Shown: in pieces, positions 25,236-38,056 of the stretch
Numbering within the stretch: the stretch's first letter is position 1
Layout: each line of letters opens with the position of its first letter
Translations under genes and position numbers: made by a program
Assembly: GCA_051294375.1 (NCBI GenBank)
Contig: CM119263.1
Span: 8,808,908-8,872,907, forward strand
Length of the DNA: 64,000 nucleotides
Source: Paraspadella gotoi
Taxonomy: Eukaryota; Chaetognatha
Direction: 5' to 3'
The notes under the pieces: generated by a model
What the model was told of the DNA's origin: nothing
Seen by the model: only the letters and a program-made list of their open reading frames with translations
Databases searched by the model: none

Positions 25236-25325
25236 ATTAAAATTATAATTATAATTATAATTCATTATAATTTATTATAATTTATTATAATTCATTATAA
25301 TTTGTTATAAATTATTATAATTATG
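25236..25325. repeat. AT tandem repeat of self-complementary units
   Basis: Eight or more copies of a 10-11 bp unit, roughly TTTATTATAA or ATTATAATTC, each itself a near palindrome. Confidence 0.8.
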
Positions 25326-25412
25326 TAAATAACCAACGAAAACCAAGCAGCGAAAAGTCACGCGTTGAGAGAATGAGCTATCTCTTTCTTCGCGGTGAAG
25401 CGAAACAACTTG

Positions 25413-27251
<1,839 letters not shown>

Positions 27252-27507
27252 NNNNNNNNNNNNNNNNNNNNNNNNNNNNNNNNNNNNNNNNNNNNNNNNN
27301 NNNNNNNNNNNNNNNNNNNNNNNNNNNNNNNNNNNNNNNNNNNNNNNNNNNNNNNNNNNNNNNNNNNNNNNNNNNNNNNNNNNNNNNNNNNNNNNNNNNN
27401 NNNNNNNNNNNNNNNNNNNNNNNNNNNNNNNNNNNNNNNNNNNNNNNNNNNNNNNNNNNNNNNNNNNNNNNNNNNNNNNNNNNNNNNNNNNNNNNNNNNN
27501 NNNNNNN
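27252..27507. other. assembly gap (256 N)
   Basis: Run of Ns in AT-rich DNA. Confidence 0.99.
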
Positions 27508-28430
27508 AACATAATTTTATAATACTTGGATGAAAATTATATTTTTTCTTTATCCTATTTTTTAATTATTTCTTTTTCAAATTTTTTTTTCTTTTATGTT
27601 TATACAATGGAAAGGTCATCATACCCTTCATGGATTTCGGCTTGTTGATATAAAATCTCTTTTTTGAATGAACATTAACATTAACATTTTATTGTTATTT
27701 AAAATTAAATTATAGTAAGAAGCAATGATAGCGCATGTTGGGTTAGGGCGCGGATGAGAGAGCAGCGGAATAGTTAATTTTGAAAAGCGGAAAGCCGTGT
27801 AACGTGTGGCACTGGATAATTCATGGAACGATGCGACAGAAATGCGTGAACCGGGTGTTGGCGGCGCGAGAGAAACATTTGGTGAAGGTGACACGAAACG
27901 TTGGTGCTGTGAAGGGGAGGGGAGGGCTGGGGGATTATTTTTTTGGAAGACCTTAACATTCACGGGGGAATAAAAACGAACGGTAGCGCATTCAGTATTT
28001 CTGGCTTAACCCATGGAAAAATAATGCGGGGTGACCGGTTTTATACACAGAATAAGGCGAAAGGCCAAACCCAAAGCGAGAGGGAAAAAAAAACATTCAA
28101 TTTGCTGCAAAGGAAAAAAAACGGAAGCCTTACGAAGGCCTCGTGAAAGATCATGGGTGACGTGAGGACTGAGGAAGAGTTTTGAAAAAGGATGAAAGAC
28201 GAAAATATTAGGAGAAATCTTTGAAAAAGACAACAAATTATCAGAGAAAAACATTACATAACACCAAAAAAATACCTCTTTCATTGGGACCCAGCCTCGA
28301 AAAACTAGATACATATGTAGATAAAAAAAATTATTTTACAATTTTTTCAATACTTTAGTGTACGTATATTCTTAAAATCCACTCCCAAAAGCTTGAAAAT
28401 TAAAAATTCTTTAGTTGGTTCGAGAATTTC
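27508..28430. other. non-coding stretch 3' of the alpha-kinase-like gene
   Basis: Short antisense-paired frames near 27,630-27,960 and 28,006-28,314 without domains. The last part is the likely 3' UTR of the - strand gene. No clear AATAAA was seen close to its stop. Confidence 0.35.
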
Positions 28431-31400
28431 CTAGAGTAAATAAAGTTCGCTCAAAGGCATCTTTACTTGTTTCGGATGTATTCTCAGTTTGAGTCGATCG
28501 CAAATCGAGTTGCAATCGTGATACGAAAAGAATCTCTCAATTCCAGCCGTGGAAAGATTGGTCATTCGGTAGGCTGATTCGTCCGTGCAATGGACGGCGA
28601 CCTCGGCGACGTCAATAGTTTGACTCTCAACGTACGCTTTTAGGATCTCGACCAAAAGAAAACCGTCGGTGATATGGTGAGTCCAGTGAGAAAAAGCTGT
28701 CAGGGTTTCGTCTGAATGACAGTCCGATCCGCACGCAATGTCGTGACCACCAGGTGACACAAGATAAAAGGCGTCTTTTTCTTCCAAACAATTTTTTGTT
28801 CGGAAAAACATTTTTTTCTCGGACGCATTCTTGGCATTAAAGATATTTCCCAATAAATTTGAGGTGCTCATTGATTCAAGTAGACTGAATATCATTTCTT
28901 TTTCGTTTAGATGGTCCCGCTTACGAAGGCGTTTTATTGTAAATATTTCGTCTTTGTGGTAAGCTTTATATACCATCCACACATTGTCTCCGGATATCCG
29001 TCTATCGACTTCTAAATGTATGTTCTCCTTTAGATTAATAGTTTTAACATCGTCGCGCGTGAGGGAGCATTGTTCAACCAATGGTATAATTGAACATAAT
29101 TTGTAGTAGTGTATTACCCCAGACAATGTTCTATAATTTCTACTTGAGCCACAAACTTCTTTTTTGAAAGTTTCTCCTTCCTGAGCTTTGAGAAACATTT
29201 TCAACAAAATGCAAATTGTTGGAACTACGTTATCCTTGTTGAGTTTCAGTGATAAAAATAAAGGAAATGGATTAATCCAACCTGTTTCAGAGGTAAAAAG
29301 TACTTGATGAGGCTCGATGCCGTTACAAATGATCTCAAAATCTGTTTTTCTATCCATAAAAAGTTGTACGTCGTCAACAAGGAAAAATAATATTCGATAG
29401 TAATCCTTCATCCAAGTCAGCCCGTTTATTTTTTCAAATAAGCTTTTAAAATTAGTGGTAAGATAATCGTGATGTTTTTGCCATCCGATGTCGAATCTTA
29501 TGTCGTTGAAATCGACAGAACTTGCCGCGTCGTAGCCATTTCCAAAAACGAATGAAAATTCCAATTTCAATTTCGTAAATGATTGGATTAAATAATGTTT
29601 CATTGATTCAAAATTTTGAGCAATCTTTTGAAATACCTTTTCAGAAGATTCTGTGAGTAGATTCGTTGCGAAACAGATCTGGACTCGGTGACAGGCGTTT
29701 ATCTTTGTCAATAATCGACAAATCCTTTGTTGAGGGTTAACATCGATGTCTTGCTCAATTTCTTTCATCGATTTTTCTTCTCTATCTCCAGTTTCTTTTT
29801 TCTCCGCGATTGTTATGCCCCCTTTTTTTTTCAGGTCAGAGATATCAGTTCTTTCATGAGGTAACACTTTAAGTTTTAATCTCAACTTTTCGTAATCTGC
29901 CTTTTTGATTCTGAGTATATCTATTTGCGGGTTTTCAACCTTTAAGCGTTCCATTTCCGTTTCTATTGTCAACTGCTCCTGGTTAGCATTTCTTATTTTT
30001 GACTTTCTGATTTCAATATTGTTTAGCTTAAATTTCTTCAATTCTTTGTTTTCTAATTTAAACTTATTCAGTTCCTCGCGTTGCAATGTGAGTCTTTCCA
30101 AGTCTTTTTCTTTTTTTAATTTCAATTCTTCACTTAAATTCTTCAGTTCGGAATTTTTCTTTTCCAGCCTTTCGTTTTCCTGCCTCAGCTTTTCTAATTC
30201 TGCATTCGCAACCCGCAGCTTCTCCCACATCTCATTTTCAAGTTTTAACCTTTCAAGTTCTAAATTTTCCAATCTTGTTTGTTGTAAGATCACATTTTTC
30301 AGGATATTTTTATTTAATTCTTCATTGTCCATTTTCTCGTTCTTCAGTTCTTCATTCTCTGCTCTCAAATGTTCCACTTCATCATTTTTTCGTTTTATCT
30401 CTCGCAATAACTCGTTTTCCATATTTAACCGATATTCTTCTTTCACTTTCATTTTTCGATCGTTTGCTTTCTTGAACGACGCAAAGTCGACAGTCGAACT
30501 TCGCGCGTCGAAATTCCTCGCCACGCCCAACTTATTGTCGTCATCTTCCTCGATCTCTTCAAAGGTTTTGAGCCGAGGCGGACAGATGTCGAACTTCTCA
30601 TCGGCGTCGCCAATCTCCACGCCAACGACGCCGTCTCCAACTTCTTTCAACTTCCCCCAATCTATTATCTTCGATACTTCGATTCTTCTCGTTTCCAACT
30701 CATCGCTGTGGGATCTCTGTGGGACACTTTTCCCTTTTTTGTCGTTCTTTCCTTTATTCTTTCGAGGGCGCCGCTTTCCGACGCCCTCCCGACGCCGCCA
30801 TCGGGAGTGGTCAGAGTCTTCGGATTCCGGCGTCGACTCCGCGGAGCTGAATGCGAGTATTGGTGAGGATTATGATTTTGGTTCACTTGATTTACTTCAC
30901 AGCAAACCCCCGCCACTCCCCCCAATAATTACATTTTACATTGATTGTACACAATTTCATAAGAATCACCTGTCGTTCGAATCCGTCGACTCCTCTTCCT
31001 CCATCGACTTCTCACGCTCATGTTTGAGTTTGGTCAACTCCTCTTTCAACTCCTTCTTTAACTCCTTCCTCAACTCATCTCTCAACTTCTTCTTCGACGC
31101 TTCCTTTGTTTTGAAAGACCCTCTTTCATTTTTGTCTGTATCCACCTTTTCATTTTTCTTGGCTAACTTATCCGACGTGACCTGGAGATCGGCGATATGA
31201 CCGTCGTCGTCGTCGTCCTCGTCGTCGCCGCAATCGTGACCGTCTTTGTTGTTATTGTCGCCAAGGTCTTTGTCATCTTCCTTGTCCTTACTTTCGAGTT
31301 GTTCAATTTTCTCATCTTTGTCACTGCAGAGAGAGCCATAGTTTCTATTACTAATGTCCTTATTTTCGTTCTTTTTAAGATTTTCATTATCTTTATTTTT

Positions 31401-31715
31401 CATCTCATCGATATTAACGCCGTCGCTGTCATCGTCGTGGTTGTCATAATAGTTGACGCCGCAGTTGTGGTCGTCGTCGTCGTTATTGTCGTCTTCATTT
31501 TTGCCGCAATTGTGAGATATCAACAGTTCCGGTGATTCTTCAAAAATTTGAGTCAAACAGTAGTCGTCGCTATCATTTTCTATTTCGTCGTTATTGTCGT
31601 CGTCGTCTTTGTCGCCATCGTCTTCTTCTTCGTCGTCTGTTAATTTTGATCGCGACGCGACGTCGGTCGTCCCCTTCTTATTGTTTTTTATTTCATCGCT
31701 TATTAAATTTTCCAT
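28431..31715 (-). CDS. coiled-coil protein with vWA-like region and degenerate alpha-kinase domain
   Basis: Exon 1 is 31,715-30,970 and exon 2 is 30,846-28,431. The 123 bp GT-AG intron splits a Ser codon and keeps the frame, giving about 1,053 residues. Residues 1-250 are Asp/Asn/Glu-rich. About 250-300 is Arg/Lys-rich. About 383-573 is a Leu/Lys/Glu coiled coil. About 633-800 resembles the vWA part of vwkA-type kinases but has no DxSxS metal site. About 849-1,038 matches the alpha-kinase fold: FTIKR at 884-888, AFSHWT at 966-971 and a final HDCNSIC at 1,025-1,031. The zinc ligands known from eEF2K and TRPM7 (His969, His1025, Cys1027, Cys1031) are all present. The catalytic D-I/L-Q-G motif reads E-I-L-K (982-985), and the glycine loop GxGNxG has lost its glycines (RMTNLS). 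I infer a pseudokinase or a strongly divergent kinase. The family call rests on motif order, not on a search. Confidence 0.75.
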
Positions 31716-32828
31716 GTCGTTAAATATCTCTTTCAGAAAATTTTGAAAATACGCATTTTACGTAATTCAGAGCTGTTTTCAAGGATATAAGGAAATAAAA
31801 AGAAACGTGGAATTTATTTGACGTTTGTAAATTCTGAATATCGATCTTTATTTAGATTTTAAAATCAAGAAAGCGAATTGATTAAAACCGGTTTTTGAAT
31901 TCGATCCTAGTTGTTCCAAGTTGAATCGTCTCGACTTTGGACTCGGAAATGAACAATTCTGAGAAATGTTGCTGAAAAAAGTTGAACACTTGAATTTCGG
32001 GTATTAAAAGTTTAATTTGTCAAAATTTCTGTCTGATTTTGCACGTATTTCGTATTTACTTTTGTTCTTTAGAAAAACTGATCAATTGAAATCAGCAAAA
32101 TAACACTTATTTAACTAAATAACCATCAATGTCAATATTATTTAATACCAAAGGTACCATTATTTTTTCAAAGGAGCTTAAAGTTTTTCTTAGTTTTCAA
32201 TGACAAATAAAATAAATAAAATAAAATAAAATTGAACAAATGAAACCAAAAAAAAAGAATTAAAACGATTAAAGTGGGCAGATTTTTAAAAATCAAGATT
32301 GATCTTATTATAATACAAGGGATACAGCGTAACAAACGCCACAAAGGCCGAGGGATAAGAAAACCCCCGACAGGAGGTGATAAAAGAAAAAGGAGGGAAA
32401 ACAAAAGGGAAGCAACGAAGTAAATGTTTAAAGAGAAACCGGATACTTTAAGATTAAAGAAGAGCCAAGATTCTAGCGGTCGTCGTCGTCGTCGTCGTCG
32501 TTGTCGTCGTTGCTTTTAATTGGAGGCAGGAAGGATTGATGGTTAAGAAGAAGAAGCCAGATATGTTTTTATGATAAAGTTGTCGTTGTTACGGCCATCT
32601 TTCTTGTGGTTAAAGTCGACTCCATTGTCGTCGTTGTTGTGTTTTATTAGAAACGAGAGGGATGAGTTGACAGGAGAAGCGGATGACCTAGAGTCTTGAA
32701 GCCCGTCGAAGACAACAAACGACGACGACGACGACGACAAAGATGACGTCAAAGTGAAGAACCAGAAACTGTGAAGCAAAAAAAAAGAATACTTGTGAAG
32801 GCGTAAGAAGGAAAAATTGATGAAAATT

Positions 32829-32829
<1 letters not shown>
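31716..32829. other. upstream region of the alpha-kinase-like gene, no gene seen
   Basis: AT-rich, with a GTC-trinucleotide patch at 32,478-32,512. It should contain the promoter of the - strand gene, but no TATA box or initiator stands out. Confidence 0.35.

Positions 32830-32912
<83 letters not shown>
32830..32912. repeat. (GA)n microsatellite
   Basis: About 83 bp of GA with one TA interruption. Confidence 0.95.
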
Positions 32913-32915
<3 letters not shown>

Positions 32916-34086
32916 CAAGGATGTTGGGTGTTTGGAATAAAACGACGCGCCTAAAAATAAAAAAAATATAAAAAGTTAAGTCGTCGATATTAAAAGCAGA
33001 CGAGGTAATTCTGATGTGTGATGTTTCCGACAAACGGAAGTGAACTCGTGACCTTTGCCTTAGATTGAACATATTCACGGACGAGAGCATTGTGGAATTC
33101 GTGGTCGTTGTTGTTTCGACGTCGTTGTCTTCTTCTCTTACGGACAAAAAAATTTAAAAAAAGAATTGGTGCTTTCGATACAAAGTTTATTAATATTACA
33201 TTACTCATTAGTATTCATTCAAACGTCTCGTTTAGCAAATCGGTGAAATAAACTCCTTTCGTTTATAATTAAATGTCAACGTTTAATCGACTTTAGTTGT
33301 TCGACAATTTTCGACGTCTTTTGGCTACATATTTGTTTTAAATTGGAATTACATCGAAAGTTAAATACAATCCGTTTTTTCGACCCCTGATTTTCTTCCT
33401 TCATAATGACAAATTCGACGTTTGGAACAGATTTTTCGGTTAAAATATCCAATTAAGCGCTTGATAGGAAAAGATAATCCATTTTTAACTCGTAAAATTT
33501 AATTGATTCACTTTTTCAAGTCCTCTTCCATCTCGCGATTAACCCTAATTTTTATCGTCGCCTTTTTCACCCGATTTTTTCAGACCTCGACCTTCGCTCA
33601 CCTCTGATGCTCCACCTTTCCGACGCGACTCCTATAAACCAAATTCGACGTTGCCTTTTCTCCGCTCCGCTTCGCTCCGCCTCGGCATTCTCTATCGTTC
33701 GTTTGCTCCAGCTTTTCCCCGCTCCTAAACTTGTTTTCTCAACGTACCTTTTTCGCACTCGTAATGCCGCCATCTTTGTCCCAATCTCCCACTTACATTC
33801 ACGCTTATACGACTTTCAGTCTCCTTATCCTCTGATTTTCAGTTTCCTTGCTCTTCCTTCCTCTTATCTTTTCTCCTTTCCTCCACCTTCCTCTCTATAT
33901 TCTTTCCTCCTTTCCTCCACCTTCCTCTTCCTTCCTTTCATCTTTTCTCCTTGCCTCCACCTTCCTTTCTATCTTCTTTCCTCCTTTCCTCCACCTTCCT
34001 TTCTATCTTCTTTCCTCCTTTCCTCCACCTTCCTCTTCTCCCTCCTCCAAATCTCCCTCTTCACGAAATCCTTCACCTTTGCTCAG
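32913..34086. other. non-coding stretch with a CTTCC-rich minisatellite
   Basis: 33,845-34,060 holds about four to five copies of a ~35-60 bp unit built around TTTCCTCCTTTCCTCCACC. The long frames over it (up to 201 codons) are low-complexity artefacts until 34,086. Confidence 0.45.
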
Positions 34087-34212
34087 GAGACGCGAAAGGA
34101 TGGGGAGGATGAGGAGGAGGAGGATGAGGAAGAGGGAGAGCAGGAGATGGAGAAAAAAGTTACCAATGCAGAGAGAAAAGCGTTAGTTGTGGAGAAGTTG
34201 TTGTTGTTGTAG
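34087..34212 (+). CDS. possible terminal exon, acidic C-terminus
   Basis: A good acceptor (pyrimidine stretch ending CTTTGCTCAG) precedes 42 codons to a TAG. The translation is an acidic Asp/Glu run, then EKKVTNAERKALVVEKLLLL. Composition changes sharply at the AG, from pyrimidine repeat to purine-rich coding-like sequence. No upstream exon was found. The acidic run could be a simple GGA/GAG repeat, so this is weak. Confidence 0.25.
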   Translation, partial: ETRKDGEDEEEEDEEEGEQEMEKKVTNAERKALVVEKLLLL

Positions 34213-35540
34213 CCATCGTTGTGAGAGTCAGGTCAATGTACATATAAGTTGTAATCGTTGAAAACGCTGTGACCGTTTTTCGATGTTATTAACGATGCCA
34301 GGGATTCTGTCACTGTGGCCATATTTTTTCGTTTGTATGTATAAATTGTGTATGGTATAGTAACCCCCAATCTTTACAATCCGGTTTTTGTCAGGATTCT
34401 GTACTCTCAATCTTTTTCTGGGTTTTTCGCATATTCCGCGCTCACGTTTTTTTTTCTTCACAAAATCGTGAGAGTTACGTGAGGTGAGTTCGTGAGAGTG
34501 GTGAACACCCAAGGAGAAAATATTGAGTTGGTTAGAGCAAAGGGTGCCATCGTCGCAATGATGCACACCGGAGGGAGTTTGCGAAATTTACGCAGTGAAA
34601 TGTTGAATTGTGAAAACGTTTGCGTGATTGGTGTAAAGTGAAAGTGCTCTAAAAAATCATTTCTAATATGTTATATTTTTGAAGTGTATATAATTGTAAA
34701 TTTATTTTTTCTTGAAACTGAGTTGAGGAAAATGTTTTTATTTAGACTAAATTTTAGTGTCGGGTTGCGTTTCGCAGGGCTGCATAGTCGAGTCGTGATA
34801 AGAGCTCGAGGCGAGAATAAAAAAAAAGTGTTGTGGCCAGTAACCACTGTACCAAAGTAAGAATTATTTCCGAGAAAAGGGAGTTGGGCAAAGTTTTTCA
34901 GTTGGTTTCACGCAGCGGCGCTGGAGACTCCGAGCGAAGCCGACGAGTCGTGTTTACCCGGAAAAGCGGAGAACGTTTTGGCTTCGATGGAATTCCGCTT
35001 ACATCGACGACGCGCGGTCAAGAAACAGTTTTTTGTGTTGATATCACGAGAGAGATTGAATTCGGCGCGTGGCTGAGATTGGCTCTTGGAAAAATGGCTT
35101 GCCTGAAATTGGCTTCTGATCTGAAGGGGGGGGGGTAGACTTGGATGTTAAGATTGCGGTCACGAACGTTCTCGAGTTTACAACTCAAATCGGAGAGGCC
35201 TTCAGGGAAAAAATGTCGCTCAACTGAAAAATGTTATGAAAGAATTAAACAAAAGTTTTACTTAAAAGGCATGGTCAGTTAAACTAGTATAACTAGTATA
35301 ACTAGTATAACGTACTTCTTTTACATAATAGACGACTGATCTATAGCTCCCAGAAGTATTGAAGCCAACCACCCAAACAACAGGGAAAAAAATTATTGAT
35401 CCCTTTCTCATTGCCTGTCTGTAACAAACGCGTCTTTCTGGAAACGATTTGCGCTCGCGATTGATAAAGTCATCGTCGTCGTCGTAGTTCTCGTCGTTGT
35501 CATCATCGTCGTCGTCGTCGTCGTCATGGTTCTTCGATTT
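34213..35540. other. non-coding stretch
   Basis: A 101-codon frame at 34,833-35,138 has mixed composition but no recognised domain and starts at GTG. A 9 bp unit, TATAACTAG, repeats three times near 35,286-35,312. GTC trinucleotides lie at 35,473-35,526. Confidence 0.35.
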
Positions 35541-35548
35541 TATTAGTC

Positions 35549-35685
35549 GGATCTGCTTATCAGCAGATCCCGGACTCTATAATTCACTTTGTCGGTCCGT
35601 CGGTCCGCCCCCCTCAATATTGTCGGGCAGTCACTTATATCATGTCAGAACATCGAATTATGATAAATTATGCAAAAAAAACGAT
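35549..35685. repeat. dispersed hairpin-led repeat, left copy
   Basis: A perfect 9 bp stem (GGATCTGCT / AGCAGATCC, loop TATC) at 35,549-35,570 is followed by GGACTCTATAATTCAC and GGTCCGTCGGTCC. The block after the hairpin recurs at 41,636-41,690. It leads directly into the CCGT tract. Confidence 0.6.
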
Positions 35686-35689
35686 GTCC

Positions 35690-35872
35690 CGTCCGTTGTC
35701 CGTTCCGTTCCGTCCGTCCTCCGTCCGTCCGTCGTCCGTTCCGTCCGTCCGTCCGTCCGTCCGTCCGTCCGTCCGTCCGTCCGTCCGTCCGTCCGTCCGT
35801 CCGTCCGTCCGTCCGTCGTCGTCCGTCCGTCCGTCCGTCCGTCGTCCGTCCGTCCTCCGTCCGTCCGTCCCA
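35690..35872. repeat. (CCGT)n tetranucleotide tract
   Basis: About 180 bp of CCGT repeats with a few TCC/GTC breaks. It opens frames on both strands (Arg-Pro-Ser on +, Thr-Asp-Gly-Arg on -) that are not genes. Confidence 0.95.
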
Positions 35873-36947
35873 CCTTAGCAAAAAACACCAAATTAATCGT
35901 GATGGAATCGTCGCGAGTGGAAATGAGTTTAAATGGAAAAAAAAATATATGTCACTATTTGAACACCAATTACTCAAGATGTGGATGGGGCGATTGACTT
36001 GAAATTTTGTATTTGGGTAGGAAAGTGTGTGATTGAGCTGGAAATCAAGTTTCGATGAATCGTTTGAGTGGAAATGAGTTTAAATGGAAAAAAACAAAAA
36101 AACCTGTTTCACTAATTGATTATGCTTCTTTTTTCTTTTATATTAAATGTAAATGAAGGATGTATTAATAAATCAAATAATTAATCAGTTAATTAATCAA
36201 TTAGTCAATTAATTAATCAATAATTAATTAATTAGTCAATCAATCCGTCCTTCCGTCCAATCTTAGCAAAAAGCTCCAATAACTCGTGATTGGCTGGTTG
36301 GATTGGAATGAAATTTTGTGTGTGGTAGCAGGGTTGTGGAGCCGCCCTTCCTTAGCCTCGGCTTCGGCTCCGGCTCCAACTCCGGCAAAAATTATATTTC
36401 GGCTCCAGCTCGGCTCCGGCTCCCTAAAAAATTTTGGGCCGGCTCCAGCTCCGGCTCCGGCTCCATTGAAAATTTTACCAAGGCTCCGGCTTCCGGCTCC
36501 GGCTCCGGCTCCAAATGATATTTGCCATAACGTTATTCAGATAGGTTTTACATAAATTTAATTCTTATATTCATTTATTAATTATTAAATATTTATTAAT
36601 TGGTATTTTTTATATTTCATAATTTATTAAGATTACTAGGATATGAAATTAAATATTTTACAATCTAGTTTTAAGTTACAATACAATCTAGTTTTAGGCT
36701 TCTAAACTTCCGAAAAGGAATAAATAATTTTTAAGCAATAATTAAGGATTATTAATAAAATCATAGATATATCTGTAAGAAATAAAATTTCATATTTATT
36801 TTATAGTTAGCTTATATATATATATTATTGACCTAACTATAATTGTAAGAAAGGAAAAAAAATGAAAATTCTTTCTAGAATTTTTATATTTCAAAAGAAG
36901 TTAATCATTATAAAGATAACACTTCAAGATTATTACTATAAGAATGA

Positions 36948-37945
36948 GGCTGACCTGATTGACACCTCGAATATACTAGATTCCAGCTAATGAGATTAAT
37001 AAAAAGATAGGCTGACTTTTTGTTACCTTAAATATACAGTGTCCAGCTAATAAAGAAAAAAAATAAAAGAGAGGCTGACCTGATTGTCACCTCGAATATA
37101 CCAGGGTCCAGCTAATGAATTTAAAAAAAGAGGCTGACCTGATTGTCACTTCAAATATACCAGCATCCAGCTAATGAATTATAAAAAAAGAAAGGCTGAC
37201 CTGATTGTCACTAGATATACCAGCGTCCAGCTAATGAATTAAAAAAAGAAAGGCTGACCTGATTGTCACCTAGATATACCAGCCTCCAGCTAATGAATTA
37301 AAAAAAGAAAGCTGACCTGATTGTCACCTCAAATATACCAGCGTCCAGCTAATGAAATAAAAAAGAGAGGCTGACCTGATTGTCACCTTGAATATACCAG
37401 CGTCCAGCTAATGAAATAAAAAAAAAAAGGCTGACCTGATTGTCACCTCGAATATACCAGTGTCCAGCTAATGAAATAAAAAAAGAGAGGCTGACCTGAT
37501 TGTCACCTCGAATATACCAGCGTCCAGCTAATGAAATAAAAAAAGAGAGGCTGACCTGATTGTCACCTCGATATACCAGCTTCAGCTAATGAATTGAAAA
37601 AAAAAAGGCTGACCTGATTGTCACCTCGATATACCAGCGTCCAGCTAATGAATTAAAAAAAAGAAAGGCTGACCTGATTGTCACTATGATATACCAGTGT
37701 CCAGCTAATGAAATAAAAAAAGAGAGGCTGACCTGATTGTCACCTCGAATATACCAGCGTCCAGCTAATGAAATTTTAAAAAGAGGCTGACCTGATTGTC
37801 ATCGAATATACCAGCGTCCAGCTAATGAAATAAAAAAGAGAGGCTGGACTTGAATTGTCACCTCGATTATACCAGCGTCCAGCTAATGAAAAAAAAAGAA
37901 AGCTGACCTGATTGTCACCTCGATATACCAGCGTCCAGCATGTTA
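36948..37945 (-). repeat. minisatellite of ~58-62 bp units inside the hAT element
   Basis: Seventeen units, each containing GCTGACCTGATTGTCACC, then AATATACCAGCGTCCAGC, then TAATGA and an A-rich spacer. The blocks are well kept while the A-rich spacer varies in length. It lies between the left end and the 3' end of the transposase gene, with a degenerate extra unit at 37,950-38,020. Confidence 0.9.
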
Positions 37946-38056
37946 ATAAAAAAAATTGAAAGAAAAGCTCAGAACAAAATGATTGTCACAACAGCAAAAA
38001 TAGGCTGGCCTAAATGTTACAAAACTGAAATGATTAATAATAAAATCATTGAGTAT

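Noticed and set aside
29905-31200. 431-codon Ser/Phe-rich frame on the + strand
   Set aside because: It is the antisense of the coiled-coil part of the - strand alpha-kinase-like gene. Glu/Lys/Leu-rich coding sequence read backwards gives Ser/Phe/Asn, and there is no domain.
34833-35138. PDZ-like start (RRVVFTRKSGERFGFDG)
   Set aside because: Only the first few residues resemble a PDZ strand. The rest of the 101-codon frame does not, and it starts at GTG without splice support.
35497-36002. Arg-Pro-Ser-Val and Thr-Asp-Gly-Arg repeat proteins
   Set aside because: Products of the CCGT tetranucleotide tract. Four bases per unit keeps several frames open by chance.
36948-37945. Regular array resembling a CRISPR
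   Set aside because: Units are contiguous minisatellite copies with a low-complexity A-rich spacer. There are no unique spacers and no cas genes, and the sequence is eukaryotic.
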